Source: Spirulinaceae cyanobacterium SM2_1_0 (GTDB taxonomy: Bacteria; Cyanobacteriota; Cyanobacteriia; Cyanobacteriales; Spirulinaceae). Taken from it: a DNA stretch of 64,000 bases. A model generated the notes under the pieces. That model ran no database searches. It saw only the letters and a program-made list of their open reading frames with translations, and was not told where the DNA came from. The stretch spans positions 1-64,000 of the forward strand of contig JAAUTY010000019.1 of assembly GCA_012031265.1 (NCBI GenBank), given 5' to 3'. Both the position numbers and the translations under genes were made by a program. Below, one piece after another: positions 33,140 to 43,318 of this stretch; position 1 is the stretch's first letter, and every line of letters begins with the position of its first letter.

Positions 33140-34092
33140 GGAGTGCGATCGCCCATTCGGAAAAAGGTTTGCCCGGGTGTGGCTTGCCCGCCGAAGGTCA
33201 GACCAAAATTGTGCATGATCCCCAGACAATCACCATCATTGGGGCTGGACATACAACCGACCGGCGTATTCGGTGCATTGGTCATTAGAGTGTTGTCACG
33301 CACCAAGGCGGCGAGATCAGCAATGACCACATTCGCAGCCGGATCGAAGTCTGCAAAGGTCACGGTAACGCGATTGGGGTTGCTGCACGCCGTCGGCTGC
33401 TGGCTGCCTGCCGCCGCTTGGCAGCCAGTGCTGCCGAGATGAATCAAGAAGCCTGCACCACCCGTCGGGTGACCATTGCCGTGTCCCGAATGCCCGCCAC
33501 CGTGCGAACCCTGTCCGCCCTCGCTCTTAGTCGCAGATGGAGACGCCGCCATCTTGCCCGTTTCGAGATCAATGCGGACAAACTTGTAGCCGCCGCGCCA
33601 GTTCCACCACATTGAGGTCAGGTTAAGCGGTGAGGGGGCGAGGGCGGCGTCGGCATGGTTGAGCGCGAAGGGGATGCCGAGGGTGAAACGCAGCCCCACG
33701 TAGTCGCCGACGGGGACTGTGCCGGTGACGCGATCGCGCGTCTCGGTCGTGCCATTCGCACAAGCCCCGGTTTTGTCCTCAAAATCCAGCAGCGCTACAT
33801 TCTGGTACTGCCATTGACCATCCTGCTCGAGCGTCATGGGCATGGCATTGCCAGCCGTATCGATCAATTCTACTTCCGAGACGTAGAAGCGAAAATCAGC
33901 CGGTGTCGTCAGTATCGACTCACGGCCCAAGGGATAGCTTTCGCCGCAACGAAATAGGGTGTCCCCCGCGACGCCCTGAAATTGAATCGTGACTGGTTGT
34001 GTGTCGCTCGCTTGCAGCCGTTGGCGAGCAACTAGACTGACTACAGCGGTCAGTGACAGAGTAGCTAAGCAAAGAGAAATGATTTTATTCAT
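33136..34092 (-). CDS. MbnP-like four-cysteine metal-binding protein
   Basis: A 318-residue exported protein. After a signal peptide (MNKIISLCLATLSL) it has the MbnP-type domain: VTIQFQGVAGDTLFRCGE, DFRFYVSEVELIDTAGN, VALLDFEDKTGAC, GLRFTLGIPFALNHAD and LTSMWWNWRGGYKFVRID, with tryptophans that in known MbnP include the kynurenine precursor. Cysteines in FRCGE, TGACAN, STGCQ, TACSN, VGCMS and DGDCLG fit the four-Cys motif of this family. A His/Gly-rich loop (GGHSGHGNGH) may bind metal. Its stop codon comes from element A. It pairs with the di-haem protein downstream. Confidence 0.8.
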   Translation of the reverse strand: MNKIISLCLATLSLTAVVSLVARQRLQASDTQPVTIQFQGVAGDTLFRCGESYPLGRESILTTPADFRFYVSEVELIDTAGNAMPMTLEQDGQWQYQNVALLDFEDKTGACANGTTETRDRVTGTVPVGDYVGLRFTLGIPFALNHADAALAPSPLNLTSMWWNWRGGYKFVRIDLETGKMAASPSATKSEGGQGSHGGGHSGHGNGHPTGGAGFLIHLGSTGCQAAAGSQQPTACSNPNRVTVTFADFDPAANVVIADLAALVRDNTLMTNAPNTPVGCMSSPNDGDCLGIMHNFGLTFGGQATPGQTFFRMGDRTP

Positions 34093-34162
34093 GATCTTAC
34101 GGATCAGTGGCGACAGTCGCGATCGCCAGGTAAATTCCAGACCAGCAATGAGTGGGTACGGT

Positions 34163-34495
34163 CTACCAGCCTTGCTCAGCTTGGGCGAGGACATAGCTCG
34201 CCACAGCCTGGATTTGCTCGTCGGTGAGACGGCCCAAGAATGCCGGCATTGCCGCTTTGCCCTTCGTGACTTGGGTGGCGATCGCTTCTAGGGAGTCCAT
34301 GCCATATTTCTCTAAGTCAGCCTTTTTCAAGGTTTTCATAGAATTGACGACATTGAGGCCGCCCGCATGGCAAGCCGCACAGTTGGCGCTAAAAATTTGC
34401 GCGCCCTTGGCCGCGTCGGCGGCGCTCGCTGGCTGCACCAACAACACTGCGAAGCTCAAGACCGCCACCAGCAAACTGGTTAAGAAAATCTTCAT
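34163..34495 (-). CDS. petJ: Cytochrome c6
   Basis: A 110-residue lumenal electron carrier between cytochrome b6f and photosystem I. It has a signal peptide cleaved near ASA-ADAA (about residue 25), the haem site CAACH at 39-43, and the axial Met in [11 protein letters not shown]. In many cyanobacteria it replaces plastocyanin under copper shortage. It is 70 bases upstream of the MbnP-like gene on the same strand, which suggests a common transcript and a copper or electron-transfer link; that link is inference. Confidence 0.95.
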   Translation of the reverse strand: MKIFLTSLLVAVLSFAVLLVQPASAADAAKGAQIFSANCAACHAGGLNVVNSMKTLKKADLEKYGMDSLEAIATQVTKGKAAMPAFLGRLTDEQIQAVASYVLAQAEQGW

Positions 34496-34638
34496 TGACT
34501 CCTCTTGCGAATACAGTTCTCAGCTACCAATTTTCAATGCCCTGTCGGACAGCCGTCAAAAGACAGGCTGTAAAACTTGGGGCAATGCTGCCAGGGACAA
34601 GAGCTGACCTGCCAAATGAGTCAATCTCGGCAGCATGG

Positions 34639-36363
34639 CTAAGGCGATCGCAGAATCTGTTTCAGCGGCGACAGATCAGCCGCACCGAAGTACATACTGA
34701 AAGCGAGGTTTTGGTTTTCCAGAACCTTGATCAGCCATGGGACTTCCGACTGTAGCGAGGCTTCGTAATGCTCAAACAGAATCGTGAATCGCTTTTCGAT
34801 TTCGGGCAAGACGGGCGAACAGATGAGTGTGAGACGGAGCAGTAAACCCACGGTCATCGTGGCACCCAGGTTCGCAATCAGGTCAATGAAGACGTAGTGT
34901 TTGGAATTATATGGCTCGATGATCAAAAAATTCACAAGCTTGGTGGCAGTTCGTAGCAGCAGCGACTCGTCAAGTTTTTGTTGGTCGTGGCGGACGAGCG
35001 TGGCGGCAATCTGGGCTTGGAGGCGATCGCCAAATTGCTGCTGACAGTAAGGGTGATCCGCAATCGAGGTCATCAGATAAGCATACAGGGTCGATTTGAA
35101 GGCGGCATAGGTCGGCTGGCTGTCGAGGCTGTAGAGAAAGCGCTGTGCCAAATCACGATGGTTGCAGGGCGTATCCGGCAGGCGGCTGAAGAAATATTTC
35201 AGAGCACCAGCCAGCTCACGGTTGCCCAGCAAGGTTGGGTTCGGCTCGCGCCGCATCAGACGACCGGCACCACTCGACAACTGGCGCGCCTTCGCCACTT
35301 GCGCCAGGCGAACCTGGTAAGTGACAAAGCGCGTCAGGGCAAACTCGATGTGGTGCTGCACCCGAGACTGAATTTGCTTGACCGTTTGTTGGTCTTCATA
35401 GATGCTCTCTTCGTTGAGCAGGCAATGGCGGTACAGGAACGGGTAGCGATGGATGAGGTCGCCGAAGCTTTGGGTCTCGCGATCGCCCTTCGCAACCGAG
35501 CGCGGATTGAGAACCCGTGCCAACCGTTGCAGCATTCGGTACTGCTCGGTCTCAGTAAACTCCCGCGACGCCTGCCGCATGAAGCGCACGCGCCGCGACT
35601 GCTTCATGCCGGGTTCGGGAACTTGGCGGAACAAGTCGAGCAAGTCGAAGACATAGGGGCAGCGATCAGGGTCAAACTGCCAATAGTCAATGACAATGTA
35701 ACAACAATGGTTGAGAAAAATCGGGAAATGTTCAGCCGCACCGGGGGCGAGGACGATGCGCTCGAGGGTCGCCTGAATCGTTAGGTCTTCATAGTTTGTC
35801 GCTTCGATGAACAGGTGATGAAAGCGATTCAAGGTTTCGGCCGGCGTGTCTTTGAATAAGCAATCTTGGAGGTGGCTGTAGAATGCTCGTTCTTCACGAT
35901 CACTCTCTTTGATCGGTTCTATCCGCCGCTCAGGTGTTACCTGCGGCTGTGGAGGCGGAGGCAGGGGTGGGGCAGGGGCTTGTTGCATCTCACGCGCAGC
36001 GAGATGGTGAGCACGCTCGTGTGCCTGTGCCGCTGCAACCCGGCGGTAGCTGGTAGTTTTCTGCACATTGCTGACCGGCACACCGAGCAGCATCGCCAGT
36101 TGCTTGGAGCGCCAGAGGGCATGGATGCGTTTAAAGCCGTCGCGGCTGCCGTGGAGGTTGAATGTCGCCTGCGCGGCGTCGAGATCGTGGAGTAACAAGT
36201 CCGGGTCACCCGCCACCTGTCCCAAGCGCTTGAGAATGTCCGCTGCTTGAGAGGCGACTTCGTCGGCGGCGAGGGAAGTTGCCAGCGACCAAGACACATG
36301 GTCAACAGCCGCATTCAGTGGCGTTGAAAGATTGCGCTCGGGGTACTTGTCTGACCCTGGCAT
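34639..36363 (-). CDS. Large helical protein of unknown function
   Basis: 574 residues, mostly alpha-helical by composition. The N-terminal 120 residues have a DnaJ-like segment spacing (DILKRLGQVAGDPDLLLHDLD, FKRIHALWRSKQLAMLLGV), then a Pro/Gln linker at about 130-145, then a long helical domain (FYSHLQDCLFKDTPAETL, LRLTLICSPVLPEIEKRF). No enzyme motif or signal peptide is visible. It is probably a conserved cyanobacterial protein, but I do not recognise a named family. Confidence 0.7.
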   Translation of the reverse strand: MPGSDKYPERNLSTPLNAAVDHVSWSLATSLAADEVASQAADILKRLGQVAGDPDLLLHDLDAAQATFNLHGSRDGFKRIHALWRSKQLAMLLGVPVSNVQKTTSYRRVAAAQAHERAHHLAAREMQQAPAPPLPPPPQPQVTPERRIEPIKESDREERAFYSHLQDCLFKDTPAETLNRFHHLFIEATNYEDLTIQATLERIVLAPGAAEHFPIFLNHCCYIVIDYWQFDPDRCPYVFDLLDLFRQVPEPGMKQSRRVRFMRQASREFTETEQYRMLQRLARVLNPRSVAKGDRETQSFGDLIHRYPFLYRHCLLNEESIYEDQQTVKQIQSRVQHHIEFALTRFVTYQVRLAQVAKARQLSSGAGRLMRREPNPTLLGNRELAGALKYFFSRLPDTPCNHRDLAQRFLYSLDSQPTYAAFKSTLYAYLMTSIADHPYCQQQFGDRLQAQIAATLVRHDQQKLDESLLLRTATKLVNFLIIEPYNSKHYVFIDLIANLGATMTVGLLLRLTLICSPVLPEIEKRFTILFEHYEASLQSEVPWLIKVLENQNLAFSMYFGAADLSPLKQILRSP

Positions 36364-36491
36364 GGCTCTTCCGGTCGGTTAATCTGTTAAGAAGACTTGA
36401 TCAATAGTCTGGCTTCCATGATAAGGCAAAGCCGTGAGGGCGGTGATTTTCTCCTCAAATTGCAGCTAGCACCTTGTCTCGGTGGCTAGTT

Positions 36492-37955
36492 TTAGGCAGC
36501 AGATTCCATAACATTTTGCCCATAAGTGCGTACCGATTCGCCATCGTAGTCGTAGACAAAGCTCGCTGCTTCAAAAAAGGTGAAGGGAACCTGAGCATCG
36601 ACGGCTCGGACGCGGCGGAAGTTGATCGCCACATCGGGCGGCGTGACCAGACCAATGGGCAGATCACCCGGCGCAATCTCGCCGCGCAGGACACGAATGG
36701 CGTACAGCGAAGTGATGTAGGAGGTATTGCGGAAGTGACCACCGATTGAGATCGTCGCACTGTCGTCGCCTTCGGTGACCACATCAGGCAGCGTCGCGAT
36801 CACGGGGATCTTGTCAGCGAACCGGTTAATCGTCGCGATTTCGCGATAGACCGAGACGCTGCCAGTGAGGAAAAAGATGCTGTTTTTCAGGTCAGGGTCG
36901 TCTTGGCGCATTTCGGCAACGGCGCGGGGAATCAGGTTCGCCAATTCGCTACGGGCGTTAACACGATTTTGGACGCCGTAGCGCCGGGCTTTGATGCCGA
37001 GTTCGCGGGCGAGCGTCACCATCGGTTCGACCTGGGTTTCGACGGCACTCTGATTTTCTTCGGCGTAGAGAATGGCAATATTCTCCAAATCCGGCTTGAG
37101 TTGCAACAGATAGGTTTGGAGCGTCTTGAACGGCACGCTAAAGGTGGTGTAAGCGATATTCGTGCCGCTGCCCTGGTCGTAGGCAGCCACCTGGTTGAGT
37201 ATGACCGGATCTTTGGTATTGCCGACGACGGGAACAGTTTCGTTGCGGAAATGCTCAGTGGCGAGGTCGGTGGCGATGGAGCCAGTCGCGAGAATCAGAT
37301 CGATGCGATCGCGCTTCGCCTGTTCCAACAGCGCCAAGCCGTAGTCTTCGATGGAACCGTAGTTCACGATCGTGAAGGTCGCCGCAATATTCTTTTCGCG
37401 GAACAAGCTGAGGTTGGTGGATATCGCAATACTGTAGACCTCAGACTTGATCGGAATCAGCACCAAGATAGATCGTCCATGGCTCGACATGGCTTGCCAC
37501 TTCGGCGTGACGATCAGCGTCGCCGGATTGTCTGGCACAGTTTGGACATTCCAGTCTGCCAGCACTTCCTCATCGAGCTTGAGCCAGTCGAGAACCGGCA
37601 GCTCGTCATCTGCGGCTGCGAAGTCAGCCGCGCGTAGGCCGCTGACCGAGTTGGCAAAACGATTGGTCGGTGGGGCGGTCTGGGGGTCTGGTGTTGCCGC
37701 CGTCTCGGCATCCGCCGCATCCGCCTGGTTCGGATTATTCAAATCCGCCGTGCTGGCTGGCGCGGAGGTTCCTGCCTGACTCCCCGCGTCGCGGTTTTGA
37801 GCAGCGGGTGGGTTATTCGCCGGGACAGGGAGTGCGCCGTCGTCGGAGGCGCTGACTGTCGAGACGGTCAGGGTCAGGCTGAGGGCGGCGACCAGCAGCA
37901 AGAAGGGGAGCGCACGACGCCAGTGCCGGAACCAATGCGGGCGAGCGGGAAGCAT
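36492..37955 (-). CDS. Periplasmic ABC substrate-binding-like protein (PF04392 type)
   Basis: A 487-residue exported protein. After an N-terminal helix (residues 15-33) and a low-complexity Ala/Asp/Asn/Pro region to about 100, it has an ABC-substrate-binding fold: SILVLIPIKSEVYSIA, LLEQAKRDRIDLILATGS, VVGNTKDPVILNQV, ENIAILYAEENQS and FFLTGSVSVYREI. Such proteins usually work with permease and ATPase subunits, none of which is adjacent. The ligand is unknown. Confidence 0.8.
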   Translation of the reverse strand: MLPARPHWFRHWRRALPFLLLVAALSLTLTVSTVSASDDGALPVPANNPPAAQNRDAGSQAGTSAPASTADLNNPNQADAADAETAATPDPQTAPPTNRFANSVSGLRAADFAAADDELPVLDWLKLDEEVLADWNVQTVPDNPATLIVTPKWQAMSSHGRSILVLIPIKSEVYSIAISTNLSLFREKNIAATFTIVNYGSIEDYGLALLEQAKRDRIDLILATGSIATDLATEHFRNETVPVVGNTKDPVILNQVAAYDQGSGTNIAYTTFSVPFKTLQTYLLQLKPDLENIAILYAEENQSAVETQVEPMVTLARELGIKARRYGVQNRVNARSELANLIPRAVAEMRQDDPDLKNSIFFLTGSVSVYREIATINRFADKIPVIATLPDVVTEGDDSATISIGGHFRNTSYITSLYAIRVLRGEIAPGDLPIGLVTPPDVAINFRRVRAVDAQVPFTFFEAASFVYDYDGESVRTYGQNVMESAA

Positions 37956-38320
37956 AGTTTTTGAGCGGGATGGGTTCGGAGTGCGGATTGGGGCTGATTG
38001 ACAAACCTCCGCAAGGACTCAATCTTACTTTACGAGCTACGTCGGGCGTGCCCGGAGACTGCCGTGAACAATGATGGCGATCGCGCTTTTGACCCTGTTA
38101 CACGCTCGTCACTCTGCCCAGTGAGGACCAGTCGGGCAAGTGTCACGGCCGCCAGTCGGCGGAGGGCGATCGCATTTTTTTCGGCTTTTTCACTGTTCTC
38201 GCTGGTTAGGGCCTGAAGTTAGGGTCATGACAGCTCTGGCTATCTGCTTTCAGAGCACATCTGCTGGGTTCTGCATCTGCTGTTCTGTTTGCAATTCACC
38301 GCTCAAGGGTAAGCAAGGTC
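37956..38320. other. Gene-free divergent promoter region
   Basis: About 365 bases between divergently oriented genes. It should contain promoters for both. I see no repeat or hairpin that I would name. Confidence 0.35.
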
Positions 38321-39192
38321 ATGACAGCACTGAGTTCACTGCCTCATTCACATTCACTCACCCATCAAGTTCTGCCCCGTGTCGAAGCCAAGCTACTCGG
38401 CACCAAAACCTATCAGCAAGCCCTGACGGCCCTGGATACTGAAACACCACCGGCTCGTTCGGTTCTCGAAGCGCACCTGCGCGCCATCAGTCGGACGAGC
38501 ATTCGTCTGATGTTGGCGGAGTTGCAGGCGGGTGAGCCACCGGCATCTCCTCCCTCCTCGCAACTCGAACCGACACCGCCAACCCTAACCATCGCCCCCC
38601 CAGCTCGCTCATCCTCCGGGGCGAAGCCGACATCAACATCAACTCCAGAGCGATCGCCCGCCCCCAGCCCACTGCAATTCCGCAAGTGCCGCCGCCCCCA
38701 GCCGCCAATGAGCGGGAAGCCGCTTGCCAAGCGGTGGGGAGCGCCCTCAAGCAAGCACGCCTGAAGCGATCGCTCAGCCTCGAGCAGGTGGCCAGTCGCA
38801 CCCTGATCCAGCCGCACCGGATTGCTGCCTTGGAGGCGGGTCAACTCGCCCAAGTCGAGGACGACATCTACCTACGCGGTTTCGTTCGTCGCCTCGCCCA
38901 GGCGCTCGAGCTAGAGCCGCCCGCCCTGCTGGCGATGCTGCCCGAGACCCCGCCGCTGGTGCGTCCGAGCTGGTATCGCGACGAACCAGAAGTGGATCGC
39001 GAACAAACGGCGCTGCGCTATGTCAGCTACACGGCTGCGGTAGCGACGTTGTTGGGTGGGCTGGCTTGGGCCGCAGAGCAGGCCGCTGCAACCCCCCAGA
39101 TCACCGCCCCGGCTCCCCAAACCCAGGTGCAGCCGGTTGCGAAGACGGCGATGCCGCTACCGAGCTTCAGCATCGCCCCGCCAGAAGTCTAG
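38321..39192 (+). pseudogene. RodZ-like helix-turn-helix membrane protein, probably one gene with a frameshift
   Basis: Two overlapping frames look like one gene. The first (38321-38764) encodes an N-terminal region (LPRVEAKLLGTKTYQQAL, LEAHLRAISRTSIRLML). The second (GTG 38686-39192) has the HTH: LKQARLKRSLSLEQVASRT, IAALEAGQLAQVEDDIYLRG, and one membrane helix (YTAAVATLLGGLAWAAE) near the end. The second frame stays open upstream to the run of seven C at 38595-38601; one extra base gives a single 290-residue protein. The HTH with a following membrane anchor resembles cytoskeletal RodZ, but the periplasmic part is very short. Confidence 0.6.
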
Positions 39193-39327
39193 CCCTAGCG
39201 GCTCGGCTGCACTAGTACGCTGGCTTGCGTCTGCCAGCCCGACTTCCTGCCCCTTGACGCTCCTGCCTTCTTGATCGTGACCCTGCGCTGCCCAATCGGC
39301 GCTGTGCATTGCCCGACTGACACCGTC

Positions 39328-39506
39328 TCATTCATCAAAATCGGGATACTGGCGGGGCGCTTGGACTTTGGCTTCCAGGATTTCTCCCAGTGAATGCTGG
39401 GAGCAGAAGCCAGGAACGCATTGATGGTATCAGCAACATAGTCCTCTAGCAGCGGCTCAACCTCGTCGTCGTCGAGACCAACCCGCAAACGGAGATTAAA
39501 AGCCAT
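39328..39506 (-). pseudogene. Small conserved-type protein with a frameshift near its end
   Basis: The frame starts MAFNLRLRVGLDDDEVEPLL and DYVADTINAFLASAPSIHW, acidic and helical. After IHW the printed frame runs on to 39195 as unnatural basic sequence; adding one base in the three-C run at 39386-39388 gives GEILEAKVQAPRQYPDFDE and a stop at 39328, a natural-looking 59-residue protein. Function unknown. Confidence 0.55.
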
Positions 39507-39593
39507 GGGGCAAAGGAGTGAGAGGGCGGCAGACGATTGGTAAAAGCCTACCGAATTGACGTTTATAGCCGCAACGCTGACCTTGGCTGGGCT

Positions 39594-41306
39594 TCACTCG
39601 CGACGCCACTGGGCAATGTTCCAAACATTTAGATCCCACGGTGTCAGGTTCACCCCTTGTAAACTTTGGCTCACCCCCGCCGTCTCCGCCCGGTGCACGA
39701 GGGGGATCACGTGAGCACCCGTGATCAGGATTTGGCTCAGCTCCGCTAGTTGCTCACGGCGCTGGTCGGGGTCGAGTTCGCGGAGCGACTGTTGCCAGCG
39801 TTCGTCATAGTCAGGATTGCAATAACGTGAGGGATTGTCGCCCGTCCAGCCATTGGCTTCGGTGGGGATCTGGTCGCAGGTGTAGTTTTGCAGATAAGCG
39901 CCGGGATCGGGACTGGTGTTGCCGGTGGTGTACATTTGCAGGTCAGCGCGAAACCGCTCGACTGTATCGGTATTAGCGGGATCGCCAGAGAAATAGACGC
40001 TGGGGTCGATGCTTTTCAGTTCGACGACTAGGCCTAATTCTGCCAAGTTTTGTTTGATAATTTCCTGAGTCTTTTGGCGGAGCGGGTTGACCGAGGTTTG
40101 GAAGACCAGTTGCATTTCTACACCATCGCGATCGCGGCGGCCATCGCCATTGCTATCCACCCAACCGGCCGCGTCCAGCAATTCTGCGGCCTGCTCCAGA
40201 TCCTGGGCGTAGTCGCCCTCGGTGACGAATTGCGGCGGGGCGACGACAAAACTGGCGGTCGGTTGACCGGTGGCCCCGTAGAGCTGCGAGGCGATCGCCT
40301 CGCGGTCGATGGCGAGAGCGATCGCCTGCCGCACTGGTTCTTCACTGAGGAAAGGATGCGGCGCATCCAGGCGCGAATCCTGAGCCGGATCGCTATGGTT
40401 GATCACGATCCGCTCCATCAGCGAGCCGAAATTGGTGGCCAACTCGCCCTCCCCCGCCGCCACCAGTTCGTCGAGCACACTGGCCTCGACTTGGAGATTG
40501 TAGGCAAAGTCGGCATCACCGGTTTGCAACACGGCGCGCGCCGCTGAGGCCGCATCACCACCCCCTTTGAGCTCGAGGGTCTGAAAACCGAGGTCATCGG
40601 CCTCACGATACTCCGGATTGGCTTCGTAGAGCACGACATCACCGGGTTTGAACTCGGTGACGCGGTAGGGGCCGGTGCCGATCGGCATCAGGTTGGCGGG
40701 GGCTTCGCGTGCTGCCTCGCCCACGTAGTCCGCAAAGGCGTGTTCAGGGAGAATCATGCCCTCGGTGCCGACGAAGACCAGAAACCAAGCGGGCGTCACG
40801 TCGGTGAAATTCACCCGGACGGTATGGTCATCCAGGGCTTCGACACTCGCGATCGCCTCATAAGTCCCAGCACTGGTCGCGCCCGTCGCGGGATCGCTGA
40901 TGAATTCGTGGGTGAAGACGACATCCTCAGCCGTGAAGGGTTCGCCGTCTGACCAAGTAACGCCTTCTTTCAGTTTCCAGGTCACCGAGCGACCATCTTC
41001 AGCCAAGCCGCCATTCTCGAGCGTCGGGATCTCCGCCGCCAGAAAGAGTTGCATCTCGCCCTCGGCGTCGAAGCTAGCTAAAGGTTCGAGGGTGATGCGG
41101 CTGGCTTCGGCATCTTTGAAGCCAGTCGAGAGGTGCGGGTTGAGGATCGTCGGCGCTTGCCAATAGAGCAGGCGTAGGGTGTCGTCGGCGCTGGCGGCCG
41201 GACTACTTTCCGTGGTCTCGGAGGCTGGTTGCGGGTTGCAGGCGGCCAAGACGCCGGACAAGAGTAGGGAGCCGCAGAGGAGAGTGGGGGCGATCGCGCG
41301 TTTCAT
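39594..41306 (-). CDS. Family 5 peptide/nickel-type ABC substrate-binding lipoprotein
   Basis: A 570-residue lipoprotein (lipobox LAAC near residue 22) of the DppA/OppA family: LRLLYWQAPTILNPHLSTGF, WSDGEPFTAEDVVFTHEF, GTGPYRVTEFKPGDVVLYEA and QAIALAIDREAIASQLYGA. It captures peptides or similar solutes in the periplasm. ATG 41306 chosen for the signal peptide. It lies next to a paralogue at 41432-43191 on the same strand; permease and ATPase genes are not adjacent, and the nearest related permease is at 58368. Confidence 0.9.
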   Translation of the reverse strand: MKRAIAPTLLCGSLLLSGVLAACNPQPASETTESSPAASADDTLRLLYWQAPTILNPHLSTGFKDAEASRITLEPLASFDAEGEMQLFLAAEIPTLENGGLAEDGRSVTWKLKEGVTWSDGEPFTAEDVVFTHEFISDPATGATSAGTYEAIASVEALDDHTVRVNFTDVTPAWFLVFVGTEGMILPEHAFADYVGEAAREAPANLMPIGTGPYRVTEFKPGDVVLYEANPEYREADDLGFQTLELKGGGDAASAARAVLQTGDADFAYNLQVEASVLDELVAAGEGELATNFGSLMERIVINHSDPAQDSRLDAPHPFLSEEPVRQAIALAIDREAIASQLYGATGQPTASFVVAPPQFVTEGDYAQDLEQAAELLDAAGWVDSNGDGRRDRDGVEMQLVFQTSVNPLRQKTQEIIKQNLAELGLVVELKSIDPSVYFSGDPANTDTVERFRADLQMYTTGNTSPDPGAYLQNYTCDQIPTEANGWTGDNPSRYCNPDYDERWQQSLRELDPDQRREQLAELSQILITGAHVIPLVHRAETAGVSQSLQGVNLTPWDLNVWNIAQWRRE

Positions 41307-41431
41307 GGGCAAGATTTTGACTGAATTTAGCCAAGGTAAAGATGTCAGCTCGATAGGGTCAAGCAACGGCTGGACAAGCGCAGAGAGGCGCGAGTCAGCG
41401 TCGCACCTCCCTAAATCACCACATCAGACGG

Positions 41432-43191
41432 TTATTCTGCCGCTCGTCGCCAGTTCTTGATGTCCCAGGTATTGGCATCCCAGGGACTGGGTTCTACCCC
41501 TTCGAGGCGATTGCTGACCCCATTGGTATTGGCACGATCCACGATCGGCATCACCGCCACATCTTCCATGAGAAACTCATCCATCTGCTTGAACAGATCA
41601 TTGCGAGTCTCTGGATCGAGTTCGGTCGCCGAGGCTTCCCAGAGCGCATCATACTCCGGGTTGCAGTAGCGAGCGTTGTTTTCGAGTTGCCAGTCGTTTT
41701 CCATCTGGGCGATCTGGTCACAAGTCCACCACTTCATGTAGGGGCCGGGATCGGGGCTGTCGTTGCCGGTGTTGTACTCCTGCATATCGGCGTAGAAGTG
41801 GTTGATCGTATCGGTATTCGCCGGGTCGCCGGAGAAGAAGATGCCCGCATCAATGCTCTTAAGTTCAACACCAACGCCGATCGACTCCAGCGATTGCTTG
41901 ACGATTTCCTGAGTCTTCTGGCGGACGGGATTGACCGAGGTTTGGAAGACGACATTCATCTCCACGCCATCCTGGTCACGCACGCCGTCGTCGTTGGTAT
42001 CTTCCCAACCGGCTTCGTCGAGCAGGGCTTCGGCTTGTTCGAGGTTGTACTCGTAGCTGATGTTGTCGCTGGCGATCGCCCCCGGTGAAACCAGCAGTTG
42101 ACCCGTGGCGCGGCCGGTGGGGCCGTAGAGTTGCTCGGCGATCGCGTCGCGATCGATGGCGAGGGTAAAGGCCTGTCGCACGCGCTTGTCGGTAAAGAAG
42201 GGGTGGGGATTTTCCAAACTTGACCGCTCGCCATCAGCCGTTTCAGCATTCGGGTCGGTGAAGTTGAACATGATCCGCTCAACGTAGGGGCCGAACACGG
42301 CCGAGACCCGACCTTGACCGGCCGCTTCGAGTTCTTCGAGAATGTTGGCTTCAACTTGCAGGTTGTAGGCATAGTCCGCATCGCCGGTTTGCAAGACCGC
42401 CCGCGCGGCAGAGGTCGCATCGCCACCGCCCTTGACTTCAACGCGGTTAAACGGCGGCGCGCCGTCCCAGTAGTCGGCGTTGGCTTCCAGCACTACGAGG
42501 TCGCCGGGTTTGAATTCCACAACTTGGTAAGGGCCAGTCCCGACGGGCATTTGGTTCGCTGGCGCTTCGCGAGCATTCGCGCCATTGAATTCGGCAAAGA
42601 TGTGCTCCGGCAGGATCATGCCATTCTGACCGGTGAATGGAACTTCCCAGCCCGGCGTGACATCTTTGAAATTCACTTGAACTGTGTAGTCGTCGATCGC
42701 TTCGACACTTTCAACGGTTTCATAGTTGGCAGTGGAAGCAGCCGCTACATCCGGGTTTGACAAATACTCGTAAGTAAAGACGACATCCTCAGCGGTGAAG
42801 GGTTCGCCGTCGGCCCAGGTGACATCTTCCTTCAGTTTCCAAGTCACCGAGCGGCCGTCTTCAGCGACGCCGCCATTCTCGCGGCTCGGCGCTTCCGCAG
42901 CGAGAAAGAGCACAAATTCGCCATTCTCGTCCTTGCTTGCCAGCGGTTCGTAGACGATACGGGCGGCGTCGAAGTCTTTGAAGCCCGTGGCTAAGTGAGG
43001 ATTGAGAATCGTCGGTGCTTGCCAATAGAGCAGGCGCAGGACATCGTCGTCAGCCGCCGCACTCTCATCAGCCGGTGCGGTCTCTTCAGTGGATTCTGTG
43101 GGAGTCTCGGCTGGGGGTTACAGGCGGCGATCGCCAATGTCCCCACGAGTGACAACAAGACGAGGGGTAGAAAAAAGCGACGGAGATTCAT
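41432..43191 (-). pseudogene. Second family 5 peptide-binding lipoprotein, frameshifted in the leader region
   Basis: Close paralogue of the downstream gene. The signal peptide and lipobox (AIAACNPQ) are in one frame from ATG 43191; the rest (LFLAAEAPSRENGG, WADGEPFTAEDVVFTYEY, GTGPYQVVEFKPGDLVVLEA) is in another, beginning openly near 43110. One missing base at the five-G run 43113-43117 explains it: with it the protein is 586 residues and continuous through LLYWQAPTILNPHL. As written the main frame begins only at 42913. Probably intact in the living organism. Confidence 0.8.
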
Positions 43192-43318
43192 TTTCTTCAA
43201 GTTCGCGAGCCTCTGTGAGTTCTAGGTGTCTCTCAAATTGATCGCCACATTGTAGAGAAAAGCGCGAACTTGAAGTGCTAAAACGACAACAAAATTTACG
43301 CGACCTAGCCATCGCCGG

